Assembly: GCA_949128115.1 (NCBI GenBank)
Contig: OX421963.1
Span: 372,001-436,000, forward strand
Reading direction: 5' to 3'
Source of the DNA: Anaspis maculata
Lineage: Eukaryota; Arthropoda; Insecta; Coleoptera; Scraptiidae
Length of the DNA: 64,000 nucleotides
Shown here: in pieces, positions 47,070 to 57,258 of the stretch
Layout of the letters: each line of letters opens with the position of its first letter
Position numbering within the stretch: position 1 is the stretch's first letter
Translations under genes and position numbers: made by a program
The notes under the pieces: generated by a model
Database searches by the model: none
Told to the model about the DNA's origin: nothing
The model's input: only the letters and a program-made list of their open reading frames with translations

Positions 47070-50000
47070 CGCGGCTAAGCGACATACCTAAATTGGACGA
47101 ACCCTGCAAATTTTGAGGCCGCGATGTCACTTGGTAAAACTGTTCTATGAAAGATTGTCTCCATTTTAAGGAGTGGTGCCACGATGGTGGTCGGTGCAGA
47201 CGCCGTATATACAGAGTGATCAAAGATGAAAAGATTCAAACTCAAGAACCAGAAGAGTTGGAGCCATGAAAGTTACCATGTAGATTCACAATTTGATCCT
47301 CATCTAGATAAAATAAATCGCGTCCGAATATCTTCTGCCGTTTCAAAAAATATCCTGAAAGTATAGTGGTCGGTTTCATGAAAATTGAAGTTTTCCAATA
47401 AATCAGTGATTTTTCGAAATATTCGGATGGAATTTGATATTTCCGCCAAGATTGACGGCAGAAAATATGCAATGCGATGGTATGCCATCGTCTCCGCCTA
47501 CTATTTTCGAAAATAAGACATGCAATTGTAATGACCGCCATTTTGAACTAACCCTGTGTTTAATAAGTGAAAAATCGATTGGTTCTAAAGAAATTGGTCA
47601 TATGCAATAATCTGAAGGCAAAAATGATCATTCCCGGCAAGCCACTCCGTTCTTATTAGCCCAGGCTTATTATCATTTACCTAACATGGAACAAATTAAT
47701 CCACGTGCAATCTTCACGGTATCGTACCCACTTAACCTTACTAAACAACATACTAAAAGTCCCCAACTTTCCTCCGTGTGCGTCATGATTTTTGAGGGGT
47801 GGGGGGTCAAAAATTTCATTAAAAAAATTCTAGGACAAGAGTAATCTAGTCATTGGCTTCAAATTTATTATATTTGAATACAGTGGGTTATAAGTGAAAC
47901 TTATTGAAAAACTAGATGTCTATGGTCCCCGTGAGGGGAGCTCGGGAGGGGGGCAATTGGTGACCTATGCAAGAAATTTGGTTTTCAATAATATTGAGAC
48001 AATACTGGCATGTTGGGTATCGTTTCCCACTAAATTTGACCTTGCAAATCCGATTATGACATTTAAATTCTGTTTAAAAATCTTTTGAGCAATTTTTGGC
48101 AGAAAAACGTGATTTTGGGACCAAAATAAAGCCGGTTTTTTCAATTTGGGTTATTTTTGTGTTTGATTCATTAATCATTTGGATTCAAGATTGGTTGAAT
48201 TATATGGACATTTCTGCATAAGACTATCATATCATAAACGCGACGTAAGTGGTTACAAGGTGAGAAAAATAATTTATTGAAAAAAATATCGAAGTCCTAA
48301 ATGTCACTCAAAAATATCTCCGCGCAGTTGAAAAAAATGTATTGTAGCTGTAATATGGCTTTGATTCCATCTTTCAAGGTTTTCTCTTGTAGCCAAAACA
48401 ATTCTCTAGCTTCCGAAAGAAGAACACTCTACATCAAAATAATAATGATATAACAACAGCAACTTTCCCGCGGGTATAGCTACATTTTTCAGTTTCAAGC
48501 TGGCTTACACCGAACATCAAACCAACTCGATTTTATAGTATTCAAGAAATGATAATTATGTCGAATGCCTGATGTAAATGCGTGAAATAGTTGCAGTTAT
48601 CGATCCTATTCGAAATTTTTAACATTGATGTATTCAACGTGAAAATTTCGTAAATTAAAAATCCACAATTTTTAAGAGCAAATTATCTTTTTTTTTTAAT
48701 CAAAAATGCTCACAATCTTTTCAAAACAGAGCTTCAACATTGTATTTACATACTAATAATGTATCGGAAGTCTAGCACAGCACAGGAAGATTTTTATAGC
48801 CATGCTCTGCAAAAAATATCAAATAATTATTATTATATTCTCAAGTTCACTAGTAGTCAAAAAAAATCGCATCTAGCTTACCATCCGTACTCTCAGCTTA
48901 TTTTGTCCAATATATTAGTTTCGTTAAAACTCGTCTGTTGATTCCCAAACACTAAATCGATAGTTACCTCGAATACCTACCGATAGTACCTATGCCCATC
49001 TAAAATAATAGCTAAGTTATCTAGCACCTAAAGGGACTAAATACATAAGTTCATAAAAATAACAGATCGTCCTTAGGGTCATACTCAACAAGGTGGGGTA
49101 GACTCTCACATGTTGTGCACCTACAGAACTTACTTACACATCTGCGAACAAGACAAGGAAGATCGCCTGCATCTATATTTTAGACCGTAGTTCTTCTTGC
49201 AGTTGCAAGACACTATCTTCAAAAGAGTCTCCGGAGCTGGAGAAAGATGCGTCTTGACGGGGACCAACTACACGTGGGTGCTCCCGTGTAGCCCACCGTG
49301 TTGTTTGTTTACACCTAGAGTACCTTAGCTTTTATTATCTAGCGAAAACCAAAGGGTTAATCCGAGGTCTAGGAGCCGCGAAATTGCGTGAAATGACAGA
49401 CGGACGGACGGATGAATAGATGAAATAAAATATCTTTGTTTTTTTTCTATCCAGAGTACCTAAGCTATCATCTAGCAAAAACCCAAGCGCAATCCGAAGT
49501 TTAGTAGCTGAGATACTGCCGGACACTGCAGACGGCAAAAACAAGAACAAACTATAAAAACATGATGCACAAAGAGGAAAATTGAGAAACTGTACCTAGT
49601 ACCTACTCATACGAGTACTACCAGACCAGATTTAGTCAGTACGATGCTGTGCATATTGAACGTAGAATCAATTATTATCTACAAATCAAAGTCTATAATA
49701 ATAATGTTGAAGTGATTTTCCCCATATAATGCGTTTGACATAACTTCATAGAACCCTTATTGGAATTGCTGGACAATTCACAATGAAGCTAAAAGATACG
49801 TCATTTTGAAGCTAAAACTGTAGGGAATCCACTGCATATAATAATACCAAGTGATATCAAGTGGTCGATGCAAAAGTAAGATGTTAACTGGAGCATAAGA
49901 AGAAAAAAAAACACGAAAAAAGTGTCATTATCAAGAAATTAAGTCTGTTAGTGTCAAATTTTGAGCAAAAGCTATCTTATATCATTAACATTGATTCATT

Positions 50001-51060
50001 ATCTTTCATTCAAGACCAAGATAAGAGAAATCGATCGGGTGGTTGAGAACTAAGAGCATTTTTAATCGGGAAGTGCATTTTGAGGTGTCTTCATCTTTGC
50101 CTGTCAAAAAAACAATGACGCACACGGGGGAAAGTTGGGGACTTTTTGTATGTTGTACAGCAAAGTCTAGTGAACTCAAAACTAAAGAGATTGACCGTGT
50201 TTTAATTTGTTTTATGTTTTGCCGTTTTTTCGACTAAAAAGCCTGGGCTATATTGGCCGTAAGGTGATCTTGAACCCATTTTCACAAGTTTTACAGCATC
50301 GGCCCTCGCTATGGCCAAAATGATTACTGAAAATATTTAGAGGGTTCTCAAAAAATGCAACTTCATTTTTGATATGAGATACAAACTTTTTTTGGATTAT
50401 CTTGAGTTCTGTCTGGAATATCATTGAAAAAATAGCTCTTCGTAAAACTCGTATTAGAAATGAGTTCAACATCACGTTATATATCCATAATGATAAAGAA
50501 GTGACTTGCTGGAAATAGTTATTCTTGTCTTCAGATTATTGCATATGACCAGTTTCATTAGCACCAATCGATTTTTCACTTATTGAATACTGGATGATAT
50601 GAGTTCAAAATGGCGGTCATGGAAAAAATTACGATTGCTGTCTTATTTTCTAGAATAGCAGGCGGAGACAGTGGCGCCACATTGAATTGCATTTTTGACG
50701 TACCTAAACCTTGACAGAAATATCAAATATCATCTGAATATTTCGAAAATCACTGATTTATTGGAAAATTTCAATTTTCATGAAACCGACCACTACTTTC
50801 AGGATATTCCTGGAAAGGCTCAAGATATTTGGACGCGGTTCAGTTTATCTTGATAAACATTGAATTGTGGATCCACATGGTGATTTTCATGGCTCCAACA
50901 ACTCTTCTTGTTCCTGATGAGTTTGAATTTTTTCATTTTTGATCACCTGTATACAGCGTCTGCACCGACCACCAACGTGGCACCACTTCTTAAAATCAAG
51001 ACAATGTTCCATAGAACAATTCTGTCAAGTGGCATCGCGGCCTCAAAATTTGCAGGGTAG
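47070..51060. mobile_element. ~4-kb foldback element with ~0.7-0.95-kb inverted arms
   Basis: The left arm (47091-47795) and right arm (50110-51055) are inverted copies. Matching blocks include 'cctgcaaattttgaggccgc', 'gtggtcggtgcagacgc', 'ttggagccatgaaa', 'aaaatcactgatttattgg', 'aatgg cggtcat'-type sequence and 'gtccccaactttcc' against 'ggaaagttggggac'. The interior (47800-50100) has no transposase; a 49310-49520 segment has two related 'agagtacctaagct' copies. It may be a Foldback-type or non-autonomous DNA element. Termini and target duplication are unresolved. Confidence 0.75.
47800..50105. other. Interior of the foldback element, non-coding
   Basis: AT-rich DNA without supported genes. 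Two diverged copies of 'agagtacctaagct...atctagc' lie ~135 bp apart (49317 and 49453). A (GGAC)n-like run 'gacggacggacgg' is at 49400-49412. Confidence 0.5.
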
Positions 51061-51149
51061 AAACGGCTGACGGCCGGACAATAACTACATTTTTAAGTCA
51101 TACAAATTTTTAAGAATTTTTCGAGTATTCACAGAAAATGTCTTGAAAC

Positions 51150-51880
51150 ATTATCGGGAATGTTACAAGAGAAAGAAAAGGGGCGCTATGGGGAACTGAA
51201 AACTGGAATGCTATACTGGCAGAAAGAACGGACGAAAATCGCGTAAAGCTGCGATGCCAGCCAAGCAACTTTTCCATCCGACGGCAAAGAGAGCCCTCGC
51301 AGCTCCAGACTCCGCCGAACCGCAGATTGGCGGTAAACTGATGCCGCGACGGCCGGCTCCGCGCTTTCCAAGCCAAAACCCCAAAAAGCGCACCCTCGCC
51401 ACCAACGCACCCGCGAAAGGGCGAGAAGAACGCACCCTGCACCCGAAGAAGAGACCGTTTCACCGCTCCACTCTAGATTTTACCGCACTTTTTCCCGAAC
51501 ACCGTAATAAATAAATGCTGCGGCGATATCCTACTCCTCTCTCTTGTTCAACTTCTTTCCGTAATCGCTCCCCGATGGCAGCACCGTACAGCGGTGGTGG
51601 CATCAGCAGTACCCAAAGGTAACCGTCGCGGTCCAGCCGCGGAGGAGAAAAATGAAGGATGCCCGGGAAGGAGAAGAAGGTGGCGCTACGAAAGTGGGGA
51701 TCGGATTTTTTCTTCGTTCCTTCTCCTTCGTTCCTTCGACCAGACCACTGAATGTGGGAACTCGCGTCGCATCGGAGAGGGATAAAATCGAGGATAAAAT
51801 AAATTCTTATATTACTACCTCTCGTGCCTAGTTACCGGAACCGCCGCTTAGCGGCGTCTCGTCGTGGATACCTATATATA
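51150..51880. promoter_or_regulatory. GC-rich block, possible promoter or first exon
   Basis: GC- and CpG-rich sequence with overlapping frames on both strands (51254-51514 plus; 51110-51463 minus). A donor-like AAAGGTAACC lies near 51617. A direct repeat 'tccttctccttcgttccttc' is near 51718-51737. No protein domain is recognised. It lies at the 3' side of the DUF4806 gene on the chromosome. Confidence 0.3.
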
Positions 51881-52047
51881 TACGCCAGAACAACCCGACA
51901 CGCTCTCCAACTTGATGGAACATTGTCAGATGCGCGATCTACTTCATGCTCAAGTTTTAACATTAATCTTTGGAAGATTGATGACGGAAGCGCCGGAGAG
52001 CGGGAGGTTCTTCCTCCCACTTCTTGTGCCGCTACACTTTACTACCC

Positions 52048-52680
52048 AATAAACACACTTTCGTTTTATAAACGTCGAAAACTGGACTATACCATACGCT
52101 TAAAACGTTTTTTAATCGACGTCTATTGTACGCGAAAATGTCCGCGACATAGACGTCTTATTGTAATAATTATTAAACAATTTTTATTCGTTTACTCGCT
52201 GCGCTTTTTAAACGTGGATAGAACCCGTCGATTTGTGGGATATTTTTTACGACATTAACTTGACATTGAAGACGTCTATAATATGTCTTTTACAAGCGTA
52301 AACTTCACTACGTTGTTTAAACGTCTATCGGCTCACCGTCTATTAGACGCGAAAATGTCCGCGACATAGACGTCTTATTGTAGTCATTATTAAACAATTT
52401 TTATTCGTTTACTCACTGCGCTTTTTAAACGTGAATAGAACCCGTTGATTTGTGAGATATTTCTTACGACATTAACTTGACATTGAAGACGTCTATAATA
52501 TGTCTTTTACAAGCGTAAACTTCACTACGTTGTTTAAACGTCTATCGGCTCACCGTCTATTAGACGCGAAAATGTCCGCGACATAGACGTCTTATTGTAG
52601 TCATTATTAAACAATTTTTATTCGTTTACTCACTGCGCTTTTTAAACGTGGATAGAACCTGTTGATTTGTAGGATAATTT
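52048..52680 (+). repeat. 217-bp tandem repeat, about three copies
   Basis: 'cgcgaaaatgtccgcgacat' starts at 52131, 52348 and 52565, exactly 217 bp apart. Shared blocks are 'caatttttattcgtttactc', 'gacgtctataatatgtc' and 'gtttaaacgtctatcggctc'. The first copy is the most diverged and the last runs into a palindrome. Confidence 0.95.
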
Positions 52681-53125
52681 TCACCACTTAACAAGACTAT
52701 ATATGTATATACGTCTATAATACGTCTGTCATGGCGGAGAATTCAGTATTTTGTCGATAATATGGGTCTACTGCAACTGTTATAACATTATTAGGCGTTT
52801 CTATACTTACAGGGATTGATAATAATTCAGTGTAAACCAAAGCAAGTTTTTTAAAATGTTTATATACTTTTTATTAAGGGAAACTAAACAAAATTTTTTG
52901 AAACGTTTATAAAAACTTGCTTTGGGTTTATAGTTCATACTGAATAATTTTTAATCCCTGTAAGTCCAATAATGTAAAAACAGTTCCAGTCCTATACCAG
53001 AACAGTATGGATAATGGTCCCTCATTATCCACAAAATACTGTATTCTCCGCAATGGCAGGCGGATTATAGACGTTTTAGTGTAGTGTTGTTGAGTGGTGA
53101 AAATTATTCTACAAAATAATTCTAT
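52660..53125. mobile_element. ~460-bp palindrome closing the 217-bp array
   Basis: 'ggataattttcaccactta' faces 'gagtggtgaaaattattcta'. 'acgtctataa' plus 'catggcggaga' faces 'tctccgcaatgg' plus 'attatagacgt'. The inner pair 'cttacagggattgataat' and 'aatccctgtaag' brackets 'accaaagcaagttttt' and its inverse. The outer arms continue sequence of the 217-bp repeat. Confidence 0.8.
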
Positions 53126-53353
53126 AATTTTACAAATTAATACAATTTTATATGAAATGAGAGTGTTAAACAAAACGTCTCAATAAATAAGATAGCCGTA
53201 TCAGCAAGTTGCGCGGTTCTAACTTTCTCAAAGTGGAATTTAACCCTAAGGGGATAGACAAAACAATTTCCAACTTCAAAATTATAATAATTGAAAAAAA
53301 TTTCACATTAGACTTACTCACTAGAAAGTTAATGATCAATAATAGTTAATAAA
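53126..53353. other. 3' flank of the DUF4806 gene
   Basis: AT-rich sequence downstream of the stop codon on the minus strand. AATAAATTATT-type sequence near 53345-53356 and AT-rich stretches could supply the polyadenylation signal, but no clear site was pinned down. Confidence 0.4.
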
Positions 53354-56256
53354 TTATTTGTTCCCATCTTTTTTGTGTTCATACTTCAATCTTTGCGGGG
53401 CCAACTTCAGCCAATCTTTGATTGCACTGGCAATGTCCTTGTCCGTTAAATCGGCCGGCTCCCTTCCTCGGAAAGCCACTTTGACTGCATCTGAAATGTT
53501 CACGCAATAATTAGGTATTTAGTTAAGTTGAAAAGATAACACCTACTTACCGAATATGGCTTTATTAATTTTAGTGTTTTTAAATGGTTTTTTGTCATGG
53601 CCAGACCAATTAAAACCGCTGGCTACCTCATTCGAAAGAACATATTTCAACATGTTCATGGTGGCAGTCCGTACGGCCACTCCACCGACACATGATAAGC
53701 GTTTTATCTGAAAAAAAAAAAATAAAAATTATATCATTGTTTTCGAAGTTTTGGCAAGAAAATGGCTACAAAACTTCATTATAATTTTTTTTATGGTCAT
53801 TTCTACTAATCAAGCTCTTATATTTCACCTACTGGAATCGCCTGAAAACTCTATGGGACTATACAGGGTGGGCCAACGAAAACAAAACGGCCGAGTTTTC
53901 GGATAGCTGTTTCGTATTTAAAGAAATCACTCTGGGGCTAGTGATACGTCATTTCAAAGTTTTTTTTTCTTAATACAACGCAGACCAAAAAATTTTGAAA
54001 TCTATTGATTCGTTTCAAAATATTTCAAATTACTTTTTTAAAAAGAATTTATTTTAATTGAATAAACAAAAAATTTTGATCTGTTGTATTCTGTTGTATG
54101 CGAGACCTTTAAAATGACGTATCGCTTGCCCCATTACGCTATTTGATATTCTAAGGGTCGTGCTCATGGGGCTAGGGATGGTAAGATTTTCGCGAAAACT
54201 TTATTTAAAAAAAAAATGTCCCCCTCGAAAATAAAATCGACCTGTCCGAGTGATTTTCTTAAATACGAAACCAACTATCCGAAAACTCGGCCGTTTCGTT
54301 TTCGTTGGCCCACCCTGTATATATTGTATACAGAATTCTAGCTGAATTTAGGTATGTTGGTAGGTACTGAATAAATTTACGGGTAATTTCACTTAAGGCC
54401 ATACTAGACGGTCACAATTCTTATATAAAATATTTGTTTATATCTGTCAGGTTGACACAAATTTATTGTTGTTGGATTGTTTCTTGACAGTTATTTGGCA
54501 GATATGAACAAATCTTACAACAGAAATCTGACCGTCTAGTACGGCCTTTAAATTATAATATGTAGGACTGTAGAATTTTCCTAATCAATTTACTGTGCTA
54601 CAATATAAAATTATAATGAGTATAATTATATTTCAGATAACTTAGGCAATCAATTAAAGGTGAAAACAGTGCCGTTTAGTTCTACCTGAGAATCTATTTT
54701 ACTGCCTAAAGGCCGTACTAGACGGTCACAATTCTTATGTAAAATTTGTTCATATCTGCCAAATAACTGTCAAGAAACAATCCAACAACAATAAATGTAT
54801 GTCAACCTGACAGAATAAACAAAAATTTGTGACGGAATTGTGACCGTCTAGTACGGCCTTAATACAACTCATTTGATATAGATATATTACCATGTACGTC
54901 ATATGATGATCTTGGGCCAATAAACCCTCCATTGTTTCAAATTCATTGCTTGATTTGATCGGGAATGTGGGGAGCCCACTCGGCGGCGCCTCTACAGATG
55001 AGACTCCTTGGTTGCGTACCGTCCGAAGTAATTCGTCCAGGATTAGTGATTGTTGATCTTGAACCTTCCTCATGTAGGATAATGTCGAAAATACCTCTTG
55101 CAATACTTCTTTCAAAATGGTGTTTACGGCGCTACGAATTTGGTTGACCAACGCAGTTTCATCCGTGACAGTTTGGCGTGGAGGTGAAGCAGCAGAGGCG
55201 GAATCGGAATCACTATAAATACAATCCAATACACAAGATTAGTGTCTCACTTTTTTAATATAAATGACTTCTCAAACCATCAACCGCCGATTTTGGTATT
55301 TTGGTATGTTGACGTTTGAACTCAAACACGTTATTAATATTTCAGTTGTTGAACTTACCTATTCGATGGCGTTGAAGACCTGGATGAAGGAGCATTGTCG
55401 CCATCAAATGCTACTTGTACATCATGTGTGGATGTTTCGATGTTATCCGTAAGCTTATTTGTTTCATTTAAAGCGTCACGGCTGAAATTAATTGATAAAG
55501 AATCCGATCACAACACTTTTCAATTGTAATAAATGCTACAAGTTGTATACCTGGATGAAGGAGCATTGTCGCCATCAAATGCTACTAGTGCATCATGCCT
55601 TGTGGATGTTTCGTTGTTATTCGTAAGCTTATTTGTTTCATTTGAAGCGTCACGGCTAAAATTGATAAGGAATCCGATCACAACACTTTTCAATTGTAAA
55701 TCGAGGTAATAATGCTATAAGGAAGTATAAACAAACCACCTTTGATTTCCATCAACGTTATTCCTTCGCGATCGTTTAGATTTATTGGTAGGTGAAGTAT
55801 CGTTGAACCTCTTAACTGGTTCGCTGTTGCTATAGTTCTCTTTTAGCTTCAATGTTTCGTTTGGAAATAAGCTGAAATAAAAAGAAAATTACCGCCACTG
55901 TTAGGTTTAATAGTTTCAGCTAAAACCTTTCATTATCGTTGCCGCTACTGACTTCACCAGAAATGTACATTTTCAGGCGCTCGTCGCCTTCTTTGTAACT
56001 TTCTGTAATAAAAAGGATTGGTATTCAGTACTGACAAAATAGGTATGTAATAAAATGACCTGCAGATATTACCTGTTGCAAACAAAACTTTTACCACATT
56101 ATAGGTCTTCCATGATGGCTTTGGCACCGTGAGAGACTCTACCATTTTCTCTGTGAGATTGACATTGGGCCAAAAGCATTTTTTCTTCTTTTCCGTTAAC
56201 CATAGATACGGAACTAGGGCACATTGCTTTCCATCGAACTCCACAATGACATACAT
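53354..56256 (-). CDS. DUF4806-domain protein, eight exons, 411 aa
   Basis: Exons on the minus strand are 56256-56073, 56002-55927, 55871-55740, 55655-55551, 55481-55359, 55212-54891, 53707-53551 and 53490-53354. All junctions obey GT-AG and keep one frame for 1236 nt. The N-terminus (about 1-75) is the typical arthropod start: MYVIVEF, an aromatic/Trp-rich segment with KKKKCFWPN, then a basic stretch. The middle is Ser/Asn-rich. Residues about 228-277 are predicted-helical and coiled-coil-like (VNQIRSAVNTILKEVLQEVF). The C-terminal part, from the end of exon 6, matches DUF4806: CVGGVAVRTATMNMLKYVLS, FNWSGHDKKPF and IKDWLKLAPQR. The molecular role of DUF4806 proteins is unknown. Exons 4 and 5 are a duplication, and intron 6 (1183 bp) holds three MITEs. 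It may belong to the transposon that also encodes the neighbouring transposase. Confidence 0.9.
53874..54317. mobile_element. 444-bp MITE in intron 6 of the DUF4806 gene
   Basis: The left 'cagggtgggccaacgaaaac' and right 'gttttcgttggcccaccctg' are inverted and flanked by TA. The arms continue through 'ggccgagttttcggatag' to 'aaatcactc', about 70 bp. No coding capacity is seen. Confidence 0.92.
54395..54549. mobile_element. 155-bp MITE, copy 1, intron 6
   Basis: The termini 'aaggccatactagacggtca' and 'tgaccgtctagtacggcctt' are inverted. The interior 'ttgttggattgtttcttgac' is the reverse complement of the same stretch in copy 2 at 54708-54861, so the two copies sit in opposite orientation 160 bp apart. 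Confidence 0.92.
54708..54861. mobile_element. 154-bp MITE, copy 2, intron 6
   Basis: Termini 'aaggccgtactagacggtca' and 'tgaccgtctagtacggcctt'. Same family as copy 1, but inverted. Very low divergence between the copies points to recent activity or local duplication. Confidence 0.92.
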
Positions 56257-56929
56257 GATGGTGTATAATGGTCGAGTGAAGTGTTAGGATCTGATAAGTT
56301 GGGTTTTTGGGTAGTGTAAAAAAATTGCCCGTTTTCTTGGAGGAATTAATAATTTTTACATAATTTATTCTATTATTATTGTTATGTCAATCAGTTTAGC
56401 GGATATTGAAAAATATAATCAGGTTAAAATTTATTTGAATTCGATGTACGTAAACAACTTATACGTAAAGACGTAAACGTTTACCTACGTCTTTTCACAT
56501 AAAACTTATTCCAAGATTTCCATCACCTCGGTATCGTATACTGATCGTATAGTTAATTAATATTTATAAAAATTCAAAATTTACCATTTTACGAGACGGA
56601 TATGAAATTTATAGTCCAGAAGGCAAATCAGGTGGTAATGAAGTTACGTTTGTCAGATCCGTACGAAACAGTGACACAAAAGGAACCCAATTGAGGCTCG
56701 ATCGGTCATCGAGCGTAATATTTGTGGTACCAAACGAATAACTACGTAAAACTTTTTTTTGTTACAATCCAATTCGAAATTAATTAATGGATTTCAAGTT
56801 TTGGTGGATTAAGGAAGCTGGTGGAAGCTGGACATTTGAAACATACCGGGTGTCAACGTTAATTAGCGGCATCTTTCAGCTTTCGACATCCATTGTAATG
56901 TTTGCAAAACCAAAATTGAAAAAATTTTC
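56257..56929. other. Intergenic region upstream of the DUF4806 gene
   Basis: Presumed promoter region of the minus-strand gene starting at 56256. It is AT-rich, with repeated 'acgtaaac' and 'tacgtaaag' words at 56447-56505. No TATA or initiator assignment is secure. Confidence 0.4.
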
Positions 56930-57205
56930 ATTTTAAGAACGCGAGTAAAATGGCGGGAAAGGTGCAACTTATTTCCCGTCCAGCGAACTTATTTCTTGAC
57001 AGAAATCGACGTTTTTGGTTTCATCTTAAAGAGAACGAAAAATGCAAGCGTCGACCTACGCCAGTTTTTTGTTCGAGCAAAAAAAATTGCACCTTTTTTT
57101 TCTGCTCGAACAGAAAAAAACATCGATTTCTGTCAACACAGGAGTCCGCTGGACGGGAAATAAATTGAACTTTTTCGGCTATGTTACCCGCGCTCTTAAT
57201 GTCAA
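56930..57205. mobile_element. Palindromic MITE between the two genes
   Basis: The left 'cattttaagaacgcgagta', then 'aacttatttcccgtccagcg', is mirrored by 'cgctggacgggaaataaatt' and 'acccgcgctcttaatg'. Further in, 'ttgacagaaatcga' faces 'tcgatttctgtcaa', and 'ttgttcgagcaaaaaa' faces 'ttttttctgctcgaac'. Frames here are by-products. Confidence 0.88.
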
Positions 57206-57258
57206 AAAAATTACTGCACATTAACACATTACTACACCAAATTAGTACACAAAAAAAG

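Noticed and set aside
54750..55229. Single-exon reading of 159 codons
   Set aside because: It reads through the GT at 54890-54889 into intron and MITE sequence. Splicing to 53707 gives a proper DUF4806 C-terminus.
55954..56256. Single-exon reading of 100 codons
   Set aside because: The true exon ends at the GT at 56072-56071. The remaining codons are intron or out-of-frame exon 2.
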